A stretch of DNA of 64,000 bases. Source: Brevibacterium sp. S22. GTDB taxonomy: Bacteria > Actinomycetota > Actinomycetes > Actinomycetales > Brevibacteriaceae. This document shows positions 1 to 12,322 of this stretch, in pieces. A program made the position numbers and the translations under genes. Each line of letters starts with the position of its first letter. The stretch's first letter is position 1. A model generated the notes under the pieces. That model was not told where the DNA came from. It saw only the letters and a list, made by a program, of their open reading frames with translations, and searched no databases. The stretch spans positions 186,001 through 250,000 of the forward strand of contig NZ_RHFG01000002.1 of the NCBI RefSeq assembly GCF_004745485.1. The letters are read 5' to 3'.

Positions 1-305
1 GAGCCCGGCACATGGTCGACACCGCCGTGCGACCACGGATTGCAACGCAGTATGCGCCACCCAGTTAACACCATGCCCTTGAGAACTCCGTGTATCTCGA
101 ACGCCTCGAGACCGTACATTGAGCAGCTGGGATAGTAGCGGCACACCTGGCCGTAGAGTGGCGAGATCGCGATCCGATAGGCCCGGATGAACCAGACGAA
201 CGGCATCCTCGGACCGATCCGGACGATCCAGCCCAGTGTGGGCCAGAAGCCGGCCGGCCGCCGGGGCACTTCGGAGACATGTTTCAGATCATGTTCGGCG
301 TCCAC
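1..305 (-). CDS. yidD: Membrane protein insertion efficiency factor YidD (3' end cut by window)
   Basis: YidD is a small membrane-associated protein that helps YidC/Sec insert inner-membrane proteins. The minus-strand frame reads the family core: [18 protein letters not shown], then [12 protein letters not shown] and GGVDHVPG, with the conserved cysteines of the PSCS and RCNPW motifs. The reading frame leaves the window at base 1, so the C-terminus is missing. The most upstream plausible start is a GTG at 305, which overlaps the end of rnpA by 17 bp; an in-frame GTG at 269 is the alternative. The order rpmH-rnpA-yidD, with yidC expected beyond the edge, is standard for bacteria. Identity is firm, the start is not. 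Confidence 0.88.
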   Translation of the reverse strand, partial: MDAEHDLKHVSEVPRRPAGFWPTLGWIVRIGPRMPFVWFIRAYRIAISPLYGQVCRYYPSCSMYGLEAFEIHGVLKGMVLTGWRILRCNPWSHGGVDHVPG

Positions 306-654
306 GGCGATCCAATTTCTTCTCCGCCTTGAGCAGCAGCTCATCCACCTCCGCCGACAGACCGGCGAAGTCCGCCTGGCCGGCATGCGGCAGCGCCCGG
401 ATGACGAGCAGGTCTCCTGCTCTCAGCTCACCGAGGCGGGCACGTATGATCTCCCGCAAACGACGTTTGGTGCGATTGCGCACCACTGCGTTCCCGACGG
501 CCTTGGATACGATGAAACCCACGCGCGCAGCGTGGGTATCATCGGTGTCTCTCAGGCTGTGCGCCATGAGATGCTCTGAGCGCACCCGGACCCCGGCCCT
601 GAAGATTCGTCTGAAGTCTTCGCCGCTGCGGATCCGATGTGCCGCGTCAAGCAT
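289..654 (-). CDS. rnpA: Ribonuclease P protein component
   Basis: This is the protein subunit of RNase P, which assists the catalytic RNA in cleaving the 5' leader of pre-tRNAs. The 121-residue product has the usual size. It carries the early basic/aromatic region ([13 protein letters not shown]) and the RNR signature [16 protein letters not shown], followed by the DLLVIRAL strand. It lies 2 bp downstream of rpmH on the same strand, and its end overlaps the likely yidD start, so the three form one leftward operon. The ATG at 654 gives a normal N-terminus (MLDAAHRIR). Nothing is unusual. Confidence 0.97.
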   Translation of the reverse strand: MLDAAHRIRSGEDFRRIFRAGVRVRSEHLMAHSLRDTDDTHAARVGFIVSKAVGNAVVRNRTKRRLREIIRARLGELRAGDLLVIRALPHAGQADFAGLSAEVDELLLKAEKKLDRRGRRT

Positions 655-656
655 GC

Positions 657-794
657 TCAGGCCGAAATGTCGGAACGTCCCTTGCGACGACGTGCGGCCA
701 GGATCGAACGGCCCGCACGGGTGCGCATACGCAGACGGAAGCCGTGCTTCTTGGCGCGCTTGCGGTTGTTGGGCTGGAATGTACGCTTGCTCAC
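657..794 (-). CDS. rpmH: 50S ribosomal protein L34
   Basis: A 45-residue, very basic large-subunit ribosomal protein. The translation begins [18 protein letters not shown] and continues through [11 protein letters not shown] and a basic RRRKGR tail, the diagnostic L34 sequence. Translation starts at a GTG (794), since there is no ATG in frame nearby. It is the first gene of the leftward rpmH-rnpA-yidD operon and diverges from dnaA, the classical origin arrangement. Confidence 0.97.
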   Translation of the reverse strand: MSKRTFQPNNRKRAKKHGFRLRMRTRAGRSILAARRRKGRSDISA

Positions 795-1203
795 TTCAGT
801 CTCCGATTTCTAGGTTGCGGGTGAACGCCGGTGCGTTCTCACAAAAAACGGCGGTGAGAGTCTCGACCGCCGAGCACTCCTGTGCATAAGAGCCAAAGAT
901 GATCAGGATAATCGGATGAAGCCCGGTACACAGGACACTCCATCTTAGCGAGGTGGAATCCGAGCGGTCAAACGGGATCCCCATGTTTCACGTCACGCTC
1001 GCCCGAAATTCATCACCGTTCGCGTTCCCGCCACCGGAGCTCGTCCACAAGTCACACCCATGTAGTTTTCCACAAGCTTATCCACCAGTGTGGAGATTCA
1101 CTGGGCTGAGTCGGCAAGAGTCCACATTCTGTGGAAAACTATGTGGAAGTCATGCACAGGTGTGGATCACGCCAGAACGAATTTTTTTGAAAGCTGAGGA
1201 AAT
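795..1203. promoter_or_regulatory. rpmH-dnaA intergenic region with DnaA-box-like sites
   Basis: No gene was seen in these 409 bases. The half next to dnaA is packed with 9-mers close to the DnaA box TTATCCACA: TTTTCCACA (1066-1074), TTATCCACC (1078-1086), TGTGGAAAA on the opposite strand (1130-1138) and TGTGGATCA (1161-1169), plus weaker TGTGGA cores near 1090 and 1142. Such boxes usually mediate DnaA autoregulation and may belong to a bipartite origin. The region also holds the divergent rpmH and dnaA promoters. A GAGGA ribosome site lies at 1196-1200. Confidence 0.7.
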
Positions 1204-2907
1204 GTGACGGTGTCGAATTCCAAGAATGAGCTCATCAGCCGCTGGCGCACGGTGGTCTCAACCCTGGATCAGGACCCGGAGCTCACGGCCCACCAGAAGG
1301 GATTCCTCTCTCTTGCCGTGCCCAAGGCCCTTGTCGACAACGCACTCGTCCTTCTCGCCGTGCGCGACGAACATACCCGCCGCACCATCGAGACCCGGCT
1401 GCTGGGACCGCTGACCAGGGAGTTCTCCAAGGTTCTCGGTTTCGAGGTGACCTTCGGCTTCGTCGTCGACCCTGAGCTCGACGTGCCGATCCGCTTCGAG
1501 GATCTCATCGGCGAACCGACTCCGGGACCGCAGGTTCCCATCGATCCGGTCACGTCCACCTCGGCGATGGGATCGCCTGAACCCACCCCCGCTGAGGCGG
1601 CCGAACCGGTGCGCCGGATCTCCGCCGATCACTCAGAGTCCGGTATCGGTCAACCGACTCAGGACCGGCAGCCGGCCCAGCACAGTCCGAATGCTCGGAT
1701 CCCGCATGAGCAGACGTCGGCGCCCCAGGCGCCGGAGCCGCAGACCCCGCATGAGCAGACGTCCCAGTCTCCGGTCGAATCGGGGATGACCGACCGTGAG
1801 ATGAAGATCGCCGAGGCGACCGCAGCCCCGATGGGACCTCCCGTCGATGCACCCGGTGTCGCTCAGCTCAACCCGAAGTACACCTTCGACACCTTCGTCA
1901 TCGGCGCCTCGAACCGATTCGCCCATGCCGCGGCCTTCGCCGTCGCCGAAGCGCCGGCCAAGGCATACAACCCTCTCTTCATCTATGGGGACTCGGGACT
2001 GGGCAAGACCCACCTGCTCCATGCGATCGGCTACTACGCTACGCAGCTGTTCCCCGAGATCCGCGTGAAGTACGTCTCCAGCGAAGAGTTCGTCAACGAC
2101 TTCATCAACACGATCGGCTCCTCGAAGACCTCGAATGCGCTGCGTCCGGCCTTCCAGAGACGCTACCGCGAGGTCGACATCCTCATGATCGATGACATCC
2201 AGTTCCTGCAGGGCAAGGATGCGACCGTCGAGGAGTTCTTCCATACCTTCAATGCTCTGCACAATGAGGCCAAACAGGTCGTCATCACCTCCGATCAGCC
2301 GCCGAAGATGCTCAAAGGCTTCGAAGAGCGGCTGCGATCCCGGTTCGAGTGGGGTCTGCTCACCGACGTGCAGCCGCCGGATATGGAGACCCGGTTCGCG
2401 ATTCTGCGTCGCAAGGCCGCAGCCGAACAGCTCGATGTCCCCGACGATGTCCTCGAATACATCGCCTCCCGTGTGTCTTCGAACATCCGCGAGCTCGAAG
2501 GCGCCCTCATCCGCGTCACGGCCTTCGCCAATCTCAACGATCAGCAGATCGACGTCTCCCTGGCCGAGACCGTCCTCAAGGACTTCATCACCCCCGATGA
2601 CACTCCTGCTGTCTCGGCCGCAGACATCATGGGGCAGACCGCTGCCTACTTCAGCCTCACCCTCGATGATCTGTGCGGGACGTCCCGATCACGGACGCTG
2701 ACCACGGCCAGGCAGATCGCCATGTATCTGTGCCGTGAGCTCACCGATCTCTCCCTGCCGAAGATCGGCCAAGCATTCGGTGGACGCGATCACACCACTG
2801 TGATGCACGCGAACAAGAAGATTCGAACTCAGATGGCCGAAAGACGGGCCGTCTATACGCAGGTCACCGAACTCACAAACCGCATTAAACAACAGCACCG
2901 CTTATAG
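1204..2907 (+). CDS. dnaA: Chromosomal replication initiator DnaA
   Basis: AAA+ ATPase that binds DnaA boxes and melts oriC. The 567-residue protein shows domain I (about 1-95), a long proline/glutamine-rich linker (about 100-220), the AAA+ domain from [12 protein letters not shown] with Walker [10 protein letters not shown] (262-270) and Walker [10 protein letters not shown], and domain IV with the DNA-binding signature [10 protein letters not shown] near the C-terminus. The linker contains a duplicated PHEQTS segment. Start: GTG at 1204; GTG at 1210 is also compatible with the GAGGA site at 1196-1200. It is followed by the probable oriC and dnaN, the standard order. Confidence 0.98.
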   Translation: MTVSNSKNELISRWRTVVSTLDQDPELTAHQKGFLSLAVPKALVDNALVLLAVRDEHTRRTIETRLLGPLTREFSKVLGFEVTFGFVVDPELDVPIRFEDLIGEPTPGPQVPIDPVTSTSAMGSPEPTPAEAAEPVRRISADHSESGIGQPTQDRQPAQHSPNARIPHEQTSAPQAPEPQTPHEQTSQSPVESGMTDREMKIAEATAAPMGPPVDAPGVAQLNPKYTFDTFVIGASNRFAHAAAFAVAEAPAKAYNPLFIYGDSGLGKTHLLHAIGYYATQLFPEIRVKYVSSEEFVNDFINTIGSSKTSNALRPAFQRRYREVDILMIDDIQFLQGKDATVEEFFHTFNALHNEAKQVVITSDQPPKMLKGFEERLRSRFEWGLLTDVQPPDMETRFAILRRKAAAEQLDVPDDVLEYIASRVSSNIRELEGALIRVTAFANLNDQQIDVSLAETVLKDFITPDDTPAVSAADIMGQTAAYFSLTLDDLCGTSRSRTLTTARQIAMYLCRELTDLSLPKIGQAFGGRDHTTVMHANKKIRTQMAERRAVYTQVTELTNRIKQQHRL

Positions 2908-3454
2908 AAGACGTCATACACATCTGTGGATAACCCTGGGGACAATTGCTCACAGCTGGGGACAGAGCGGTGGACAGAACCGCCGCAGGGGTGGAAAGAT
3001 GTGAACTACATGCTTGTGTTTACCCAAGCGCCCACCGACCCTCCCGTCGCGGTGCACAGGGCATCCACAAGCCCATAATCGGTTGGGACCCTTGATTACT
3101 CTAGGGTAGGCGGCACTTATCCACAGTCTCCACAAGTGCTGATACTTCTGCCAAGTGAATTCAACTCTTAAGAGGGCGACCGCCACCGACTGCTGAGGTC
3201 GGTGAGCATCCTGCTCGAGCTCGTGAGCTCAGCTCAGATTCAGCGATGGAAAATATTCGAACACAGAGTCTCGGGTGATTCTCGAATGCGAGATTCACTC
3301 TCTGGGCACCCTTTTCGGCCCGCACTCCTGAGGTGGGCACAAATCGGATAGGCTGTGTAAAGTTTTCCGAGCAGTATCGAGCCTGTGACTCGCAACCCGG
3401 AATCTTGTGCCAGATGCCCAGTGCAGGTCGGGTGGCCACCCCCGAAGGAGTAAA
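2908..3454. other. oriC: Probable chromosomal origin oriC (dnaA-dnaN intergenic)
   Basis: A 547-bp gap without a gene, in the position of oriC in most Actinobacteria. It contains perfect DnaA boxes in both orientations: TGTGGATAA at 2925-2933 (reverse of TTATCCACA) and TTATCCACA at 3117-3125. Variants are GCATCCACA at 3061-3069 and TCTCCACAA at 3127-3135. Between them lies a relatively AT-rich patch around 3075-3120. The stretch just before dnaN also carries the dnaN ribosome site. Assignment rests on gene order plus boxes; no replication data are visible. Confidence 0.85.
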
Positions 3455-4594
3455 GTGAACGCGGAAGCATCCCCCTTGAAGTTCAAAGTCAATCGCGACG
3501 TTCTCGCTGACGCTGTTGCCTGGGCGACCAAGACTCTGCCCAACCGTCCTTCCGCTCCAGTCCTCACCGGCATCCTCATCACCGCCGAAGCCGGCGGCAC
3601 AGTGCGCCTGGCGGTGTTCGACTACGAAGTCTCCTCTCGCGTCGAGATCGTCGCCGATGTCGCGTCTGCCGGAACCGTCCTCGTCTCCGGTCGTCTGCTC
3701 GCCGACATCTCCAAGGCGCTGCCGAACCAAGAGGTCACCCTCGAACAGATCGATGCGAAGGTCGACGTCACCTGCGGATCCTCACGCTTCTCGCTGATGA
3801 CGATGCCGGTGGGCGAATATCCCGCACTGCCGCAGATTCCCGAGGACTCCGGCACCGTTTCCGCTGGTGAGTTCCAGAATGCGGTGTCTCAGGTCACGAT
3901 CGCGACCTCGAAGGATGACACTCTGCCGATCCTCACCAGCGTCCGGGTCGAGATCGAAGGCGAGAAGGTCACGATGCTCGCCACCGACCGCTACCGTCTG
4001 GCCGTTCGCGAGTTCACCTGGAACCCGGGACGCCCCGACGTCTCCGCTGTGGCCCTGCTGCGCGGACGCACACTCTCCGACGTTTCGAAATCCCTCGGCG
4101 GCGATGTCACTATCGGTCTGAGCACCGATGCGGGCAAGGACCTCATCTCCTTCACCTCGGCGGGCCGAGTCACCACGTCGCTGCTCATCGAAGGCGAATA
4201 CCCGAAGGTCCGGTCGCTGTTCCCGGATTCGGTGCCGATCCATGCCATCGTCGAAACCGCTGTCCTGCGTGAAGCCGTGCGCCGTGTCTCGCTCGTAGCG
4301 GAGCGCAACACCCCGCTGCGCTTCGAGGTCACCGACGGCATGCTCACCCTCCACGCAGGAACCGGTGACGACGCACAGGCCTCCGAAGCCGTCGAAGCGA
4401 CGCTGCAGGGCGAAGAGATCACCGTCGGCTTCAACCCGCACTACATCGCCGAGGGGCTCGCCGCTGTCGAGAGCCCGTACGTCAACTTCTCCTTCACCCA
4501 GCCGATGAAACCGGTCATCATCTCCGGGCAGAAGGAGCTCGACGGTCCCGCCGACGAGTCGTATCGCTACCTGCTCATGCCCACGCGCATCTGA
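3455..4594 (+). CDS. dnaN: DNA polymerase III beta subunit (sliding clamp)
   Basis: Ring-forming processivity clamp that tethers DNA polymerase III and other factors to DNA. The 379-residue product shows the three repeated clamp domains, starting LKFKVNRDVLADAVAWA and ending with the conserved MP(T)RI-type C-terminus (YRYLLMPTRI) that closes the protein-binding pocket. I chose GTG 3455 because AAGGAG lies 6 nt upstream; an in-frame ATG at 3407 would add 16 atypical residues. recF begins at the base after the stop, so dnaN, recF and the dciA-like gene are probably translated from one message. Confidence 0.97.
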   Translation: MNAEASPLKFKVNRDVLADAVAWATKTLPNRPSAPVLTGILITAEAGGTVRLAVFDYEVSSRVEIVADVASAGTVLVSGRLLADISKALPNQEVTLEQIDAKVDVTCGSSRFSLMTMPVGEYPALPQIPEDSGTVSAGEFQNAVSQVTIATSKDDTLPILTSVRVEIEGEKVTMLATDRYRLAVREFTWNPGRPDVSAVALLRGRTLSDVSKSLGGDVTIGLSTDAGKDLISFTSAGRVTTSLLIEGEYPKVRSLFPDSVPIHAIVETAVLREAVRRVSLVAERNTPLRFEVTDGMLTLHAGTGDDAQASEAVEATLQGEEITVGFNPHYIAEGLAAVESPYVNFSFTQPMKPVIISGQKELDGPADESYRYLLMPTRI

Positions 4595-5731
4595 ATGTGG
4601 ATATCCCGGCTCTCCCTGCGTGACTATCGGTCGTATCCGGAACTCGACCTCGAGTTCTCACCCGGAGTCACCACATTCGTGGCCGACAACGGGACCGGGA
4701 AGACCAATATCGTCGAGGCGATCGGGTACCTCGCTCATCAGCGCTCGCACCGCGTCGCCTTCGACGCCCCACTCGTCTACGAGGGCAGACCCGCCGCGAC
4801 CGTGTCCGCTCTGGTCAATCGGGATCAGCGGCACGCCACCGTCGAAGTGACCATTCAGGCCAAGGGCGCCAACCGGGCCCGGGTCAATCGCAACGCGGTC
4901 AAACTCAAGGACATCCTCGGCCTCGTGTCCTGCGTCGTCTTCGCTCCCGAGGATCTCAGCCTGGTGCGCGGTGAACCGGCCGAACGTCGGTCCTGGATCG
5001 ACACCCTCGTCGTGGCGCGCAACCCCCGCTTCGCCTCGATCATCACGGACTTCGAACGCGCACTCAAACAGCGCAACGCGCTGCTCAAACGCCTCCGCGA
5101 AGACCGCGATTCCGGACTCGAGGCGACTCTCGACATCTGGAACATGGCCTATGCGGACTCCGCTGCCGAGCTCGTCTTCGGTCGGCAGCGGATCCTCGCT
5201 GACATCGTGGAACCGCTGCAGGCGAACTTCGCTTATATCGCCGCCGACGCACGGCTCGAGCGGCAGGGCGCCCATATCGCCTACGACTCGCGCATCGACT
5301 ACTCGCAGGCCCAGTCGGCTGCCGAATGCAGGGAGCTGCTGCTCACAGCCCTCGATCGCCGCCGGACGACGGAGATCGAACGTGGACTGACCCTGCACGG
5401 ACCGGGTCGCGATGACCTCTCCCTGATGATCGGAACCCATCCGGCGAAGGGCTACGCCTCTCACGGAGAGACCTGGTCACTGGCACTGGCCATGCAGCTG
5501 GCCGGGTGGGACCTGCTCTCCGCCGACGCCGGGAGCACCGCCGAACAGCCGATCCTCGTCCTCGACGACGTCTTCGCCGAACTCGACACAGGGCGACGGC
5601 AGCGTCTGGCCTCACGGGTGACTTCGGCCGAACAGGTCTTCATCACCGCAGCTGTCGACTCTGATCTGCCCGACGGCTTGGAAGGCACCCGGATCGATCA
5701 GTCCCGGCTCGTGGCGAGCAGCGCATCATGA
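4595..5731 (+). CDS. recF: DNA replication/repair protein RecF
   Basis: SMC-like ATPase that acts with RecO and RecR to load RecA at single-strand gaps. The 378-residue protein begins with the family motif LSLRDYRSYPELDLEF, has Walker A GTGKTNIVEAI (about 33-43) and a C-terminal Walker B ILVLDDVFAELD. One deviation: where the family usually has GPHRDD, this protein reads GPGRDDL. It starts immediately after dnaN, and its TGA overlaps the next ATG (ATGA), showing translational coupling with the dciA-like gene. Confidence 0.96.
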   Translation: MWISRLSLRDYRSYPELDLEFSPGVTTFVADNGTGKTNIVEAIGYLAHQRSHRVAFDAPLVYEGRPAATVSALVNRDQRHATVEVTIQAKGANRARVNRNAVKLKDILGLVSCVVFAPEDLSLVRGEPAERRSWIDTLVVARNPRFASIITDFERALKQRNALLKRLREDRDSGLEATLDIWNMAYADSAAELVFGRQRILADIVEPLQANFAYIAADARLERQGAHIAYDSRIDYSQAQSAAECRELLLTALDRRRTTEIERGLTLHGPGRDDLSLMIGTHPAKGYASHGETWSLALAMQLAGWDLLSADAGSTAEQPILVLDDVFAELDTGRRQRLASRVTSAEQVFITAAVDSDLPDGLEGTRIDQSRLVASSAS

Positions 5732-6240
5732 GCGGCGTCGCCCGCGACTTCTCCACTCCCGTCGCCGCCCTCGAAGCCCTCGACCGAGTGCGGCGCATGG
5801 AGGTCACCGAAGCGAAGTTCGTCCGCAGCCGTCGCCGCTCCCGCCTGCGCGGTGAAGTCGTCTACTCGGGTTCGGGCAGAGACGGCCGTGACCCGAAGAC
5901 TGTGTCATCCGTGCTCGGTTCGCTCATCTCCGACCGCGGCTGGTCGTCCTCCCTCGACATCGGCAAGGTCCTCGGTCGATGGCCGGATCTTGTCGGACCC
6001 CAGGTGGCCCAGCATGCGACGCCCGTCGACTTCTCTCCTCCGCTGCTCGTCATCGCCGCGGACTCGACGACCTGGGCGACGCAGCTGCGGGTGCTCAAAC
6101 CGACGATTCTGCGCAAGCTCGAGGAAGGACTCGGCTCGGCGACGATCACCGAGATCGAGATCAAGGGGCCACAGGGTCGCAGCTTCAAGAGGGGCCGACG
6201 ATCGGTGGCCGGACGCGGACCGCGGGACACATTCGGCTAG
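5728..6240 (+). CDS. DciA-family (DUF721) replicative helicase loader-like protein
   Basis: The 170-residue protein has the DUF721/DciA core: a tryptophan-containing helix region (GKVLGRWPDLVGPQVAQHATP) followed by LLVIAADSTTWATQLRVL and a C-terminal IEIKGP strand. DciA interacts with the replicative helicase DnaB in bacteria lacking DnaC/DnaI; that role is family knowledge, not shown here. The N-terminus is basic (SRRRSRLRG). It overlaps recF by 4 bp and precedes gyrB, the fixed actinobacterial position. Confidence 0.88.
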   Translation: MSGVARDFSTPVAALEALDRVRRMEVTEAKFVRSRRRSRLRGEVVYSGSGRDGRDPKTVSSVLGSLISDRGWSSSLDIGKVLGRWPDLVGPQVAQHATPVDFSPPLLVIAADSTTWATQLRVLKPTILRKLEEGLGSATITEIEIKGPQGRSFKRGRRSVAGRGPRDTFG

Positions 6241-6431
6241 GTCGGGGCCGCCTCGGCGAGGTTCTGAGGTCGATGATGAGGACCAGCGAGATCCGACGAA
6301 GTCAAGAGAACACAGAAGGCGCTAAACGGCCACAGCCGCTGCCTCACCTGTCCGGGGGTACATCTGCGGCACGAAAATTCGGGAAATACGCCTTCACAGG
6401 CCGCTTACGGGCATTTCAGCGTGCAGCGCGG

Positions 6432-8471
<2,040 letters not shown>

Positions 8472-8472
8472 T

Positions 8473-8513
8473 CATTCACCGGCACCGAGTCACCGCCTCG
8501 GTGCCGGTGAATG
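8473..8513 (+). terminator. Hairpin between gyrB and gyrA
   Basis: Perfect 17-bp stem (8473-8489 pairing with 8497-8513, loop TCACCGC), starting one base after the gyrB stop. There is no T-tract, so it may be an attenuating or RNA-stabilising hairpin rather than a full terminator. The remaining gap before gyrA is about 100 bp. Confidence 0.7.
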
Positions 8514-8614
8514 TTCGGTGCCGCACCGACCTCCACTCTTTGAACTCACCAATCGCCGCCGTGCACGGCTGAGATCCAGCCGGACACGGTTCGAACACAA
8601 GGGAAGAGCCCACA

Positions 8615-11215
8615 TTGGCCGACGAGAACGATATCGGAACAGAAATCAACCGGGTCGAACAGGTTGATCTCAACCTCGAAATGCAGAGGTCCTACCTCGA
8701 TTACGCGATGAGCGTGATCGTCGGACGTGCTCTGCCCGACGTCCGTGACGGACTCAAGCCCGTCCACCGCCGCGTGCTCTACGCGATGTTCGACGGCGGC
8801 TACCGCCCCGATCGGAACTTCTCGAAGTGCTCACGCGTGGTCGGCGACGTCATGGGCCAGTACCACCCGCACGGTGACACGGCGATCTACGACGCCATGG
8901 TCCGCCTCGTGCAGCCGTGGACGATGCGCTACCCGCTGGTCGCCGGACAGGGCAACTTCGGCTCTCCCGGTGACGATGGTGCGGCCGCGCCCCGTTATAC
9001 CGAGTGCAAGATGGCGCCGTTGGCCATGGAGATGGTCCGCGACATCGAAGAGGGCACCGTCGACTTCCAGGACAACTACGACGGGCGCAATCAGGAACCG
9101 ATGGTTCTGCCCTCCAGATTCCCGAACCTGCTGGTCAACGGCTCGGCGGGCATTGCCGTGGGCATGGCCACAAACATTCCTCCGCACAATCTGCGCGAGG
9201 TCTCTGCCGGTGCCCAGTGGCTGCTGTCGCATCCGGAGGCGAGCAAGGAAGAGGCGCTCGAGGCGCTGCTCGGCATCATCAAGGGACCCGACTTCCCGAT
9301 GGGTGCGACGATCCTCGGCCGCAAGGGCATCGAGGACACCTATCGGACCGGCCGCGGATCGATCACTCAGCGCGCGGTCGTCGAGGTCGAAGAGATCCAG
9401 GGTCGCACCTGCCTCGTCGTTACTCAGCTGCCGTACATGGTCAACCCGGACACCCTGGCCGCGAAGATCGCCTCCTATGTCAAGGACGGCAAGGTGGCCG
9501 GCATCGCGGATCTGCGTGACGAGTCCTCGGGTCGTACCGGTCAGCGCCTGGTCATCGTGCTCAAGCGCGATGCCGTGGCGAAGGTCGTGCTCAACAACCT
9601 GTACAAGCACACTTCGCTGCAGGAGAACTTCTCCGCGAACATGCTGGCCCTCGTCGACAGCGTGCCGCGCACGCTGAGCATCGACTCGTTCCTGCGGCTG
9701 TGGGTCAAGCACCAGATCGAAGTCATCGTCCGCCGCACGCAGTTCCGACTGCGCAAGGCCGAGGAACGTGCGCATATCCTGCGCGGCTACCTCAAGGCTC
9801 TCGACGCCCTCGATGAGGTCATCGCTCTGATCCGCCGCTCGCCGTCCTCGGATGAGGCGCGGACTGGTCTGATGGAGCTGCTCGAGGTCGATGAGATCCA
9901 GGCCAATGCGATCCTCGACCTGCAGCTGCGCCGACTGGCCGCCCTGGAGCGTCTGAAGATCCAGGAAGAGGCCGACAAGATCGAAACCCTTATCGCCGAG
10001 TACAACCACATCCTCGAAACCCCGTCCCGCCAGCGCGAGATCGTGTCCGAGGAACTCGACGAGCTCGTCGAACGCTACGGTGACGACCGCCGCACGAAGA
10101 TCCTCGCCGGCTTCGACGGAGACGTGTCCATGGAGGACCTCATCCCCGAAGAGGAGGTCGTCGTCACGATCACCCGCGGCGGCTACGCGAAGCGGACCCA
10201 GACGAACCTCTATCGCGCCCAGCACCGAGGCGGCAAGGGCATCAAGGGTGCCGCGCTGCGCGGCGATGACATCGTCGAACAGTTCTTCGTCACCTCCACC
10301 CACAACTGGCTGCTGTTCTTCACGAACACCGGCCGCGTGTACCGGGCCAAGGCCTACGAGCTGCCCGAGGGTTCACGCGATGCCAAGGGCCAGCACGTGG
10401 CGAACCTGCTCGCCCTGCAGCCGGGTGAGTCGATCGCACAGGTGCTGTCGATCCGTGACTATGAGGAAGCCGACTTCCTCATCCTCGCCACGAAGTCCGG
10501 TGTGGTGAAGAAGACCCGCCTGAGCGAATACGACTCGAACCGCACCGGCGGTGTCATCGCGATCAACCTGCGCGAATACAAGGGTCAGCCCGATGAGCTG
10601 GTCTCGGCCCGCATCGTCGGCGCCGATGACCATCTGCTGCTGATCTCGCGCAAGGGCATGTCGATCCGCTTCGCCGCCGATGACGAGTCGATCCGCCCCC
10701 TGGGCCGGGTCACCGGAGGCGTCACCGGTATGAAGTTCAAGGACGACGATGAGCTGCTCACGATGGACGTCGTCCAGCCCGACACCTATGTCTTCGTCGT
10801 CACCGAGGCCGGCTTCGCCAAGCGCACCCCGGTCGACGAGTACCGTCTGCAGGGCCGCGGAGGTCTGGGAATCCGGGTTGCGAAGATCACCGAACAGCGC
10901 GGAGACTTGGTAGGCGGGCTCATCGTCGAAGACGGTGAGGAGGTCCTCGTGGTCATGGAGCGCGGTAAGATCGTTCGGTCGAGCATCGATGAAGTTCCGG
11001 CGAAGGGACGCAACACCATGGGTGTGGTGTTCGCGAAACCGGACAAGAAAGACCGTATTATCGCAGTGACCCGTGGGCCCGAGGCCGAGGTCGAAGACGA
11101 AGACGATGCCGAAGTCCCGGAAGATGGAGTTCCCGAAGGCGAGGTTCCCGAGGGTGGAGTTCCCGAAGGTGAGGTCGCAGAGCCTCAGACCGGCAACGAG
11201 GATGTGGAAGAGTGA
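8615..11215 (+). CDS. gyrA: DNA gyrase subunit A
   Basis: DNA cleavage-reunion subunit of gyrase. The 866-residue protein starts at a TTG (8615) after AAGGGA. It shows the breakage domain ([20 protein letters not shown]), the active tyrosine at about residue 128 (PRYTE), and a C-terminal beta-pinwheel with the GyrA-box-like QHRGGKG. In the quinolone-determining region, Thr89 takes the place of E. coli Ser83 and Asp93 that of Asp87. The last ~45 residues are an acidic repeat tail ([15 protein letters not shown] type) absent from the core family. Its end overlaps the next gene by 4 bp (GTGA). Confidence 0.98.
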   Translation: MADENDIGTEINRVEQVDLNLEMQRSYLDYAMSVIVGRALPDVRDGLKPVHRRVLYAMFDGGYRPDRNFSKCSRVVGDVMGQYHPHGDTAIYDAMVRLVQPWTMRYPLVAGQGNFGSPGDDGAAAPRYTECKMAPLAMEMVRDIEEGTVDFQDNYDGRNQEPMVLPSRFPNLLVNGSAGIAVGMATNIPPHNLREVSAGAQWLLSHPEASKEEALEALLGIIKGPDFPMGATILGRKGIEDTYRTGRGSITQRAVVEVEEIQGRTCLVVTQLPYMVNPDTLAAKIASYVKDGKVAGIADLRDESSGRTGQRLVIVLKRDAVAKVVLNNLYKHTSLQENFSANMLALVDSVPRTLSIDSFLRLWVKHQIEVIVRRTQFRLRKAEERAHILRGYLKALDALDEVIALIRRSPSSDEARTGLMELLEVDEIQANAILDLQLRRLAALERLKIQEEADKIETLIAEYNHILETPSRQREIVSEELDELVERYGDDRRTKILAGFDGDVSMEDLIPEEEVVVTITRGGYAKRTQTNLYRAQHRGGKGIKGAALRGDDIVEQFFVTSTHNWLLFFTNTGRVYRAKAYELPEGSRDAKGQHVANLLALQPGESIAQVLSIRDYEEADFLILATKSGVVKKTRLSEYDSNRTGGVIAINLREYKGQPDELVSARIVGADDHLLLISRKGMSIRFAADDESIRPLGRVTGGVTGMKFKDDDELLTMDVVQPDTYVFVVTEAGFAKRTPVDEYRLQGRGGLGIRVAKITEQRGDLVGGLIVEDGEEVLVVMERGKIVRSSIDEVPAKGRNTMGVVFAKPDKKDRIIAVTRGPEAEVEDEDDAEVPEDGVPEGEVPEGGVPEGEVAEPQTGNEDVEE

Positions 11216-12060
11216 GCGATAGCAAACAGCCAGGCTCAGGCAAGATCATACGCACGTCGAGCGGCTCGACCCGTCTGACGGCTGGGTCGTCGAAGGCGGA
11301 CGAGAAGTCGGCCGACGCCACCGGTTCCGGCTCGAACAAACGGTCCGGTTCGGGCACCAAGCAGGGATCCGGCTCCGGCAGCGGTTCCTCGGGACCGAAC
11401 AGCCAGAATGCCACCGTCGTCGCTCCTCCGGCGCCGAAGCCCAACCGGGCTCCCTCCGCCGGTTCGACACCATCTGCACAGACCGGTTCGCAGGGAACAG
11501 GTGCAGCAGCGTCCGGTTCGCAGGGCTCGGGCGCACAGACCGGTTCGCAGGGCTCGGGCTCCCAGGGAACGGGCGGCGGCAACCGCAGTGCCACCTCGGT
11601 GATGGGAAACGCCGCGAACACCGTCCGCGCCAGCTCCGGCGGCGTGAAGATGGGTGTGAAGAACATGGTCGACAGCGGCCAGGGCAAGAAGAAGAAGGGC
11701 CCCCGCACCGTCCGCCTCACCGTCTCCGCGGTCGACCCGTGGTCGGTCATGAAGATGTCGTTCCTCATGTCCGTGGCGATCGGCATTGCGACCATCGTCG
11801 CCTTCATCGTGCTGTGGGTCGTGCTGCAGGCGACCGGCGTGATGAGCGGCCTCGAATCGACGATGAGTGAGCTCGCCGGCGCGGAGTCGGCTGAGCGGAT
11901 CATCGGCATCTTCGGCTTCGGCCGGGTCGTCGCCGCAGGCTTCATCATCGCGGTCATCAACATCGTGCTGATGACGGCTCTGTCGACCTTGGCGGCGTTC
12001 ATCTACAACATCGGGTCCCTCATCGCCGGCGGCTTCAGCCTCACCCTCACCGACGACTGA
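11212..12060 (+). CDS. DUF3566 transmembrane protein
   Basis: Membrane protein of unknown function found just after gyrA in Actinobacteria. The C-terminal half is the DUF3566 domain: [20 protein letters not shown], then two transmembrane helices (near residues 185-205 and 240-265) and a Gly-rich end. The N-terminal ~145 residues are low-complexity Gly/Ser/Gln repeats (GSQGSG and TGSQGSG types), presumably a disordered cytoplasmic tail. It starts at a GTG overlapping the gyrA stop, so it is co-translated. A large hairpin follows the stop. Confidence 0.9.
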   Translation: MSDSKQPGSGKIIRTSSGSTRLTAGSSKADEKSADATGSGSNKRSGSGTKQGSGSGSGSSGPNSQNATVVAPPAPKPNRAPSAGSTPSAQTGSQGTGAAASGSQGSGAQTGSQGSGSQGTGGGNRSATSVMGNAANTVRASSGGVKMGVKNMVDSGQGKKKKGPRTVRLTVSAVDPWSVMKMSFLMSVAIGIATIVAFIVLWVVLQATGVMSGLESTMSELAGAESAERIIGIFGFGRVVAAGFIIAVINIVLMTALSTLAAFIYNIGSLIAGGFSLTLTDD

Positions 12061-12064
12061 AATT

Positions 12065-12122
12065 ACTACCTGACGGCGGCTCAGCAACCTCGCGCAAGGT
12101 TGCAGAGCCGCCGTCAGGTAGT
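12065..12122 (+). terminator. Long hairpin after the gyrA-DUF3566 operon
   Basis: An 18-bp perfect stem, ACTACCTGACGGCGGCTC pairing with its reverse complement ending at 12122. It encloses a second 7-bp stem (GCAACCT/AGGTTGC). It begins five bases after the DUF3566 stop and closes the gyr operon before the tRNA genes. Confidence 0.85.
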
Positions 12123-12211
12123 TCTGGGAGGGTGTGAGGGGTGTCACTGAGCATCGATTTGTGTTTGTCTGCAGTGGATGGGTATTGTTTTACTTCGGGT
12201 TCACCCGATGA

Positions 12212-12285
12212 GGGCCTATAGCTCAGGCGGTTAGAGCGCTTCGCTGATAACGAAGAGGTCCCTGGTTCAAGTCCAGGTAGGCCCA
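12212..12285 (+). tRNA. tRNA-Ile (GAT)
   Basis: A 74-nt cloverleaf. The acceptor stem GGGCCTA pairs with TAGGCCC plus discriminator A; the D arm is AGCTCAGGCGGTTAGAGC. The anticodon stem CTTCG/CGAAG surrounds a loop with GAT, and the T arm contains GGTTCAAGTCC. CCA is not encoded. Its position after gyrA and before tRNA-Ala is conserved in Actinobacteria. Confidence 0.96.
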
Positions 12286-12322
12286 CGTCCTGTCACAACA
12301 GGATTTCCTTTCGAGGAGGATC

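Noticed and set aside
8831..10303. A 490-codon minus-strand frame opposite gyrA
   Set aside because: Same reason: mirror of gyrA codon bias, no family features.
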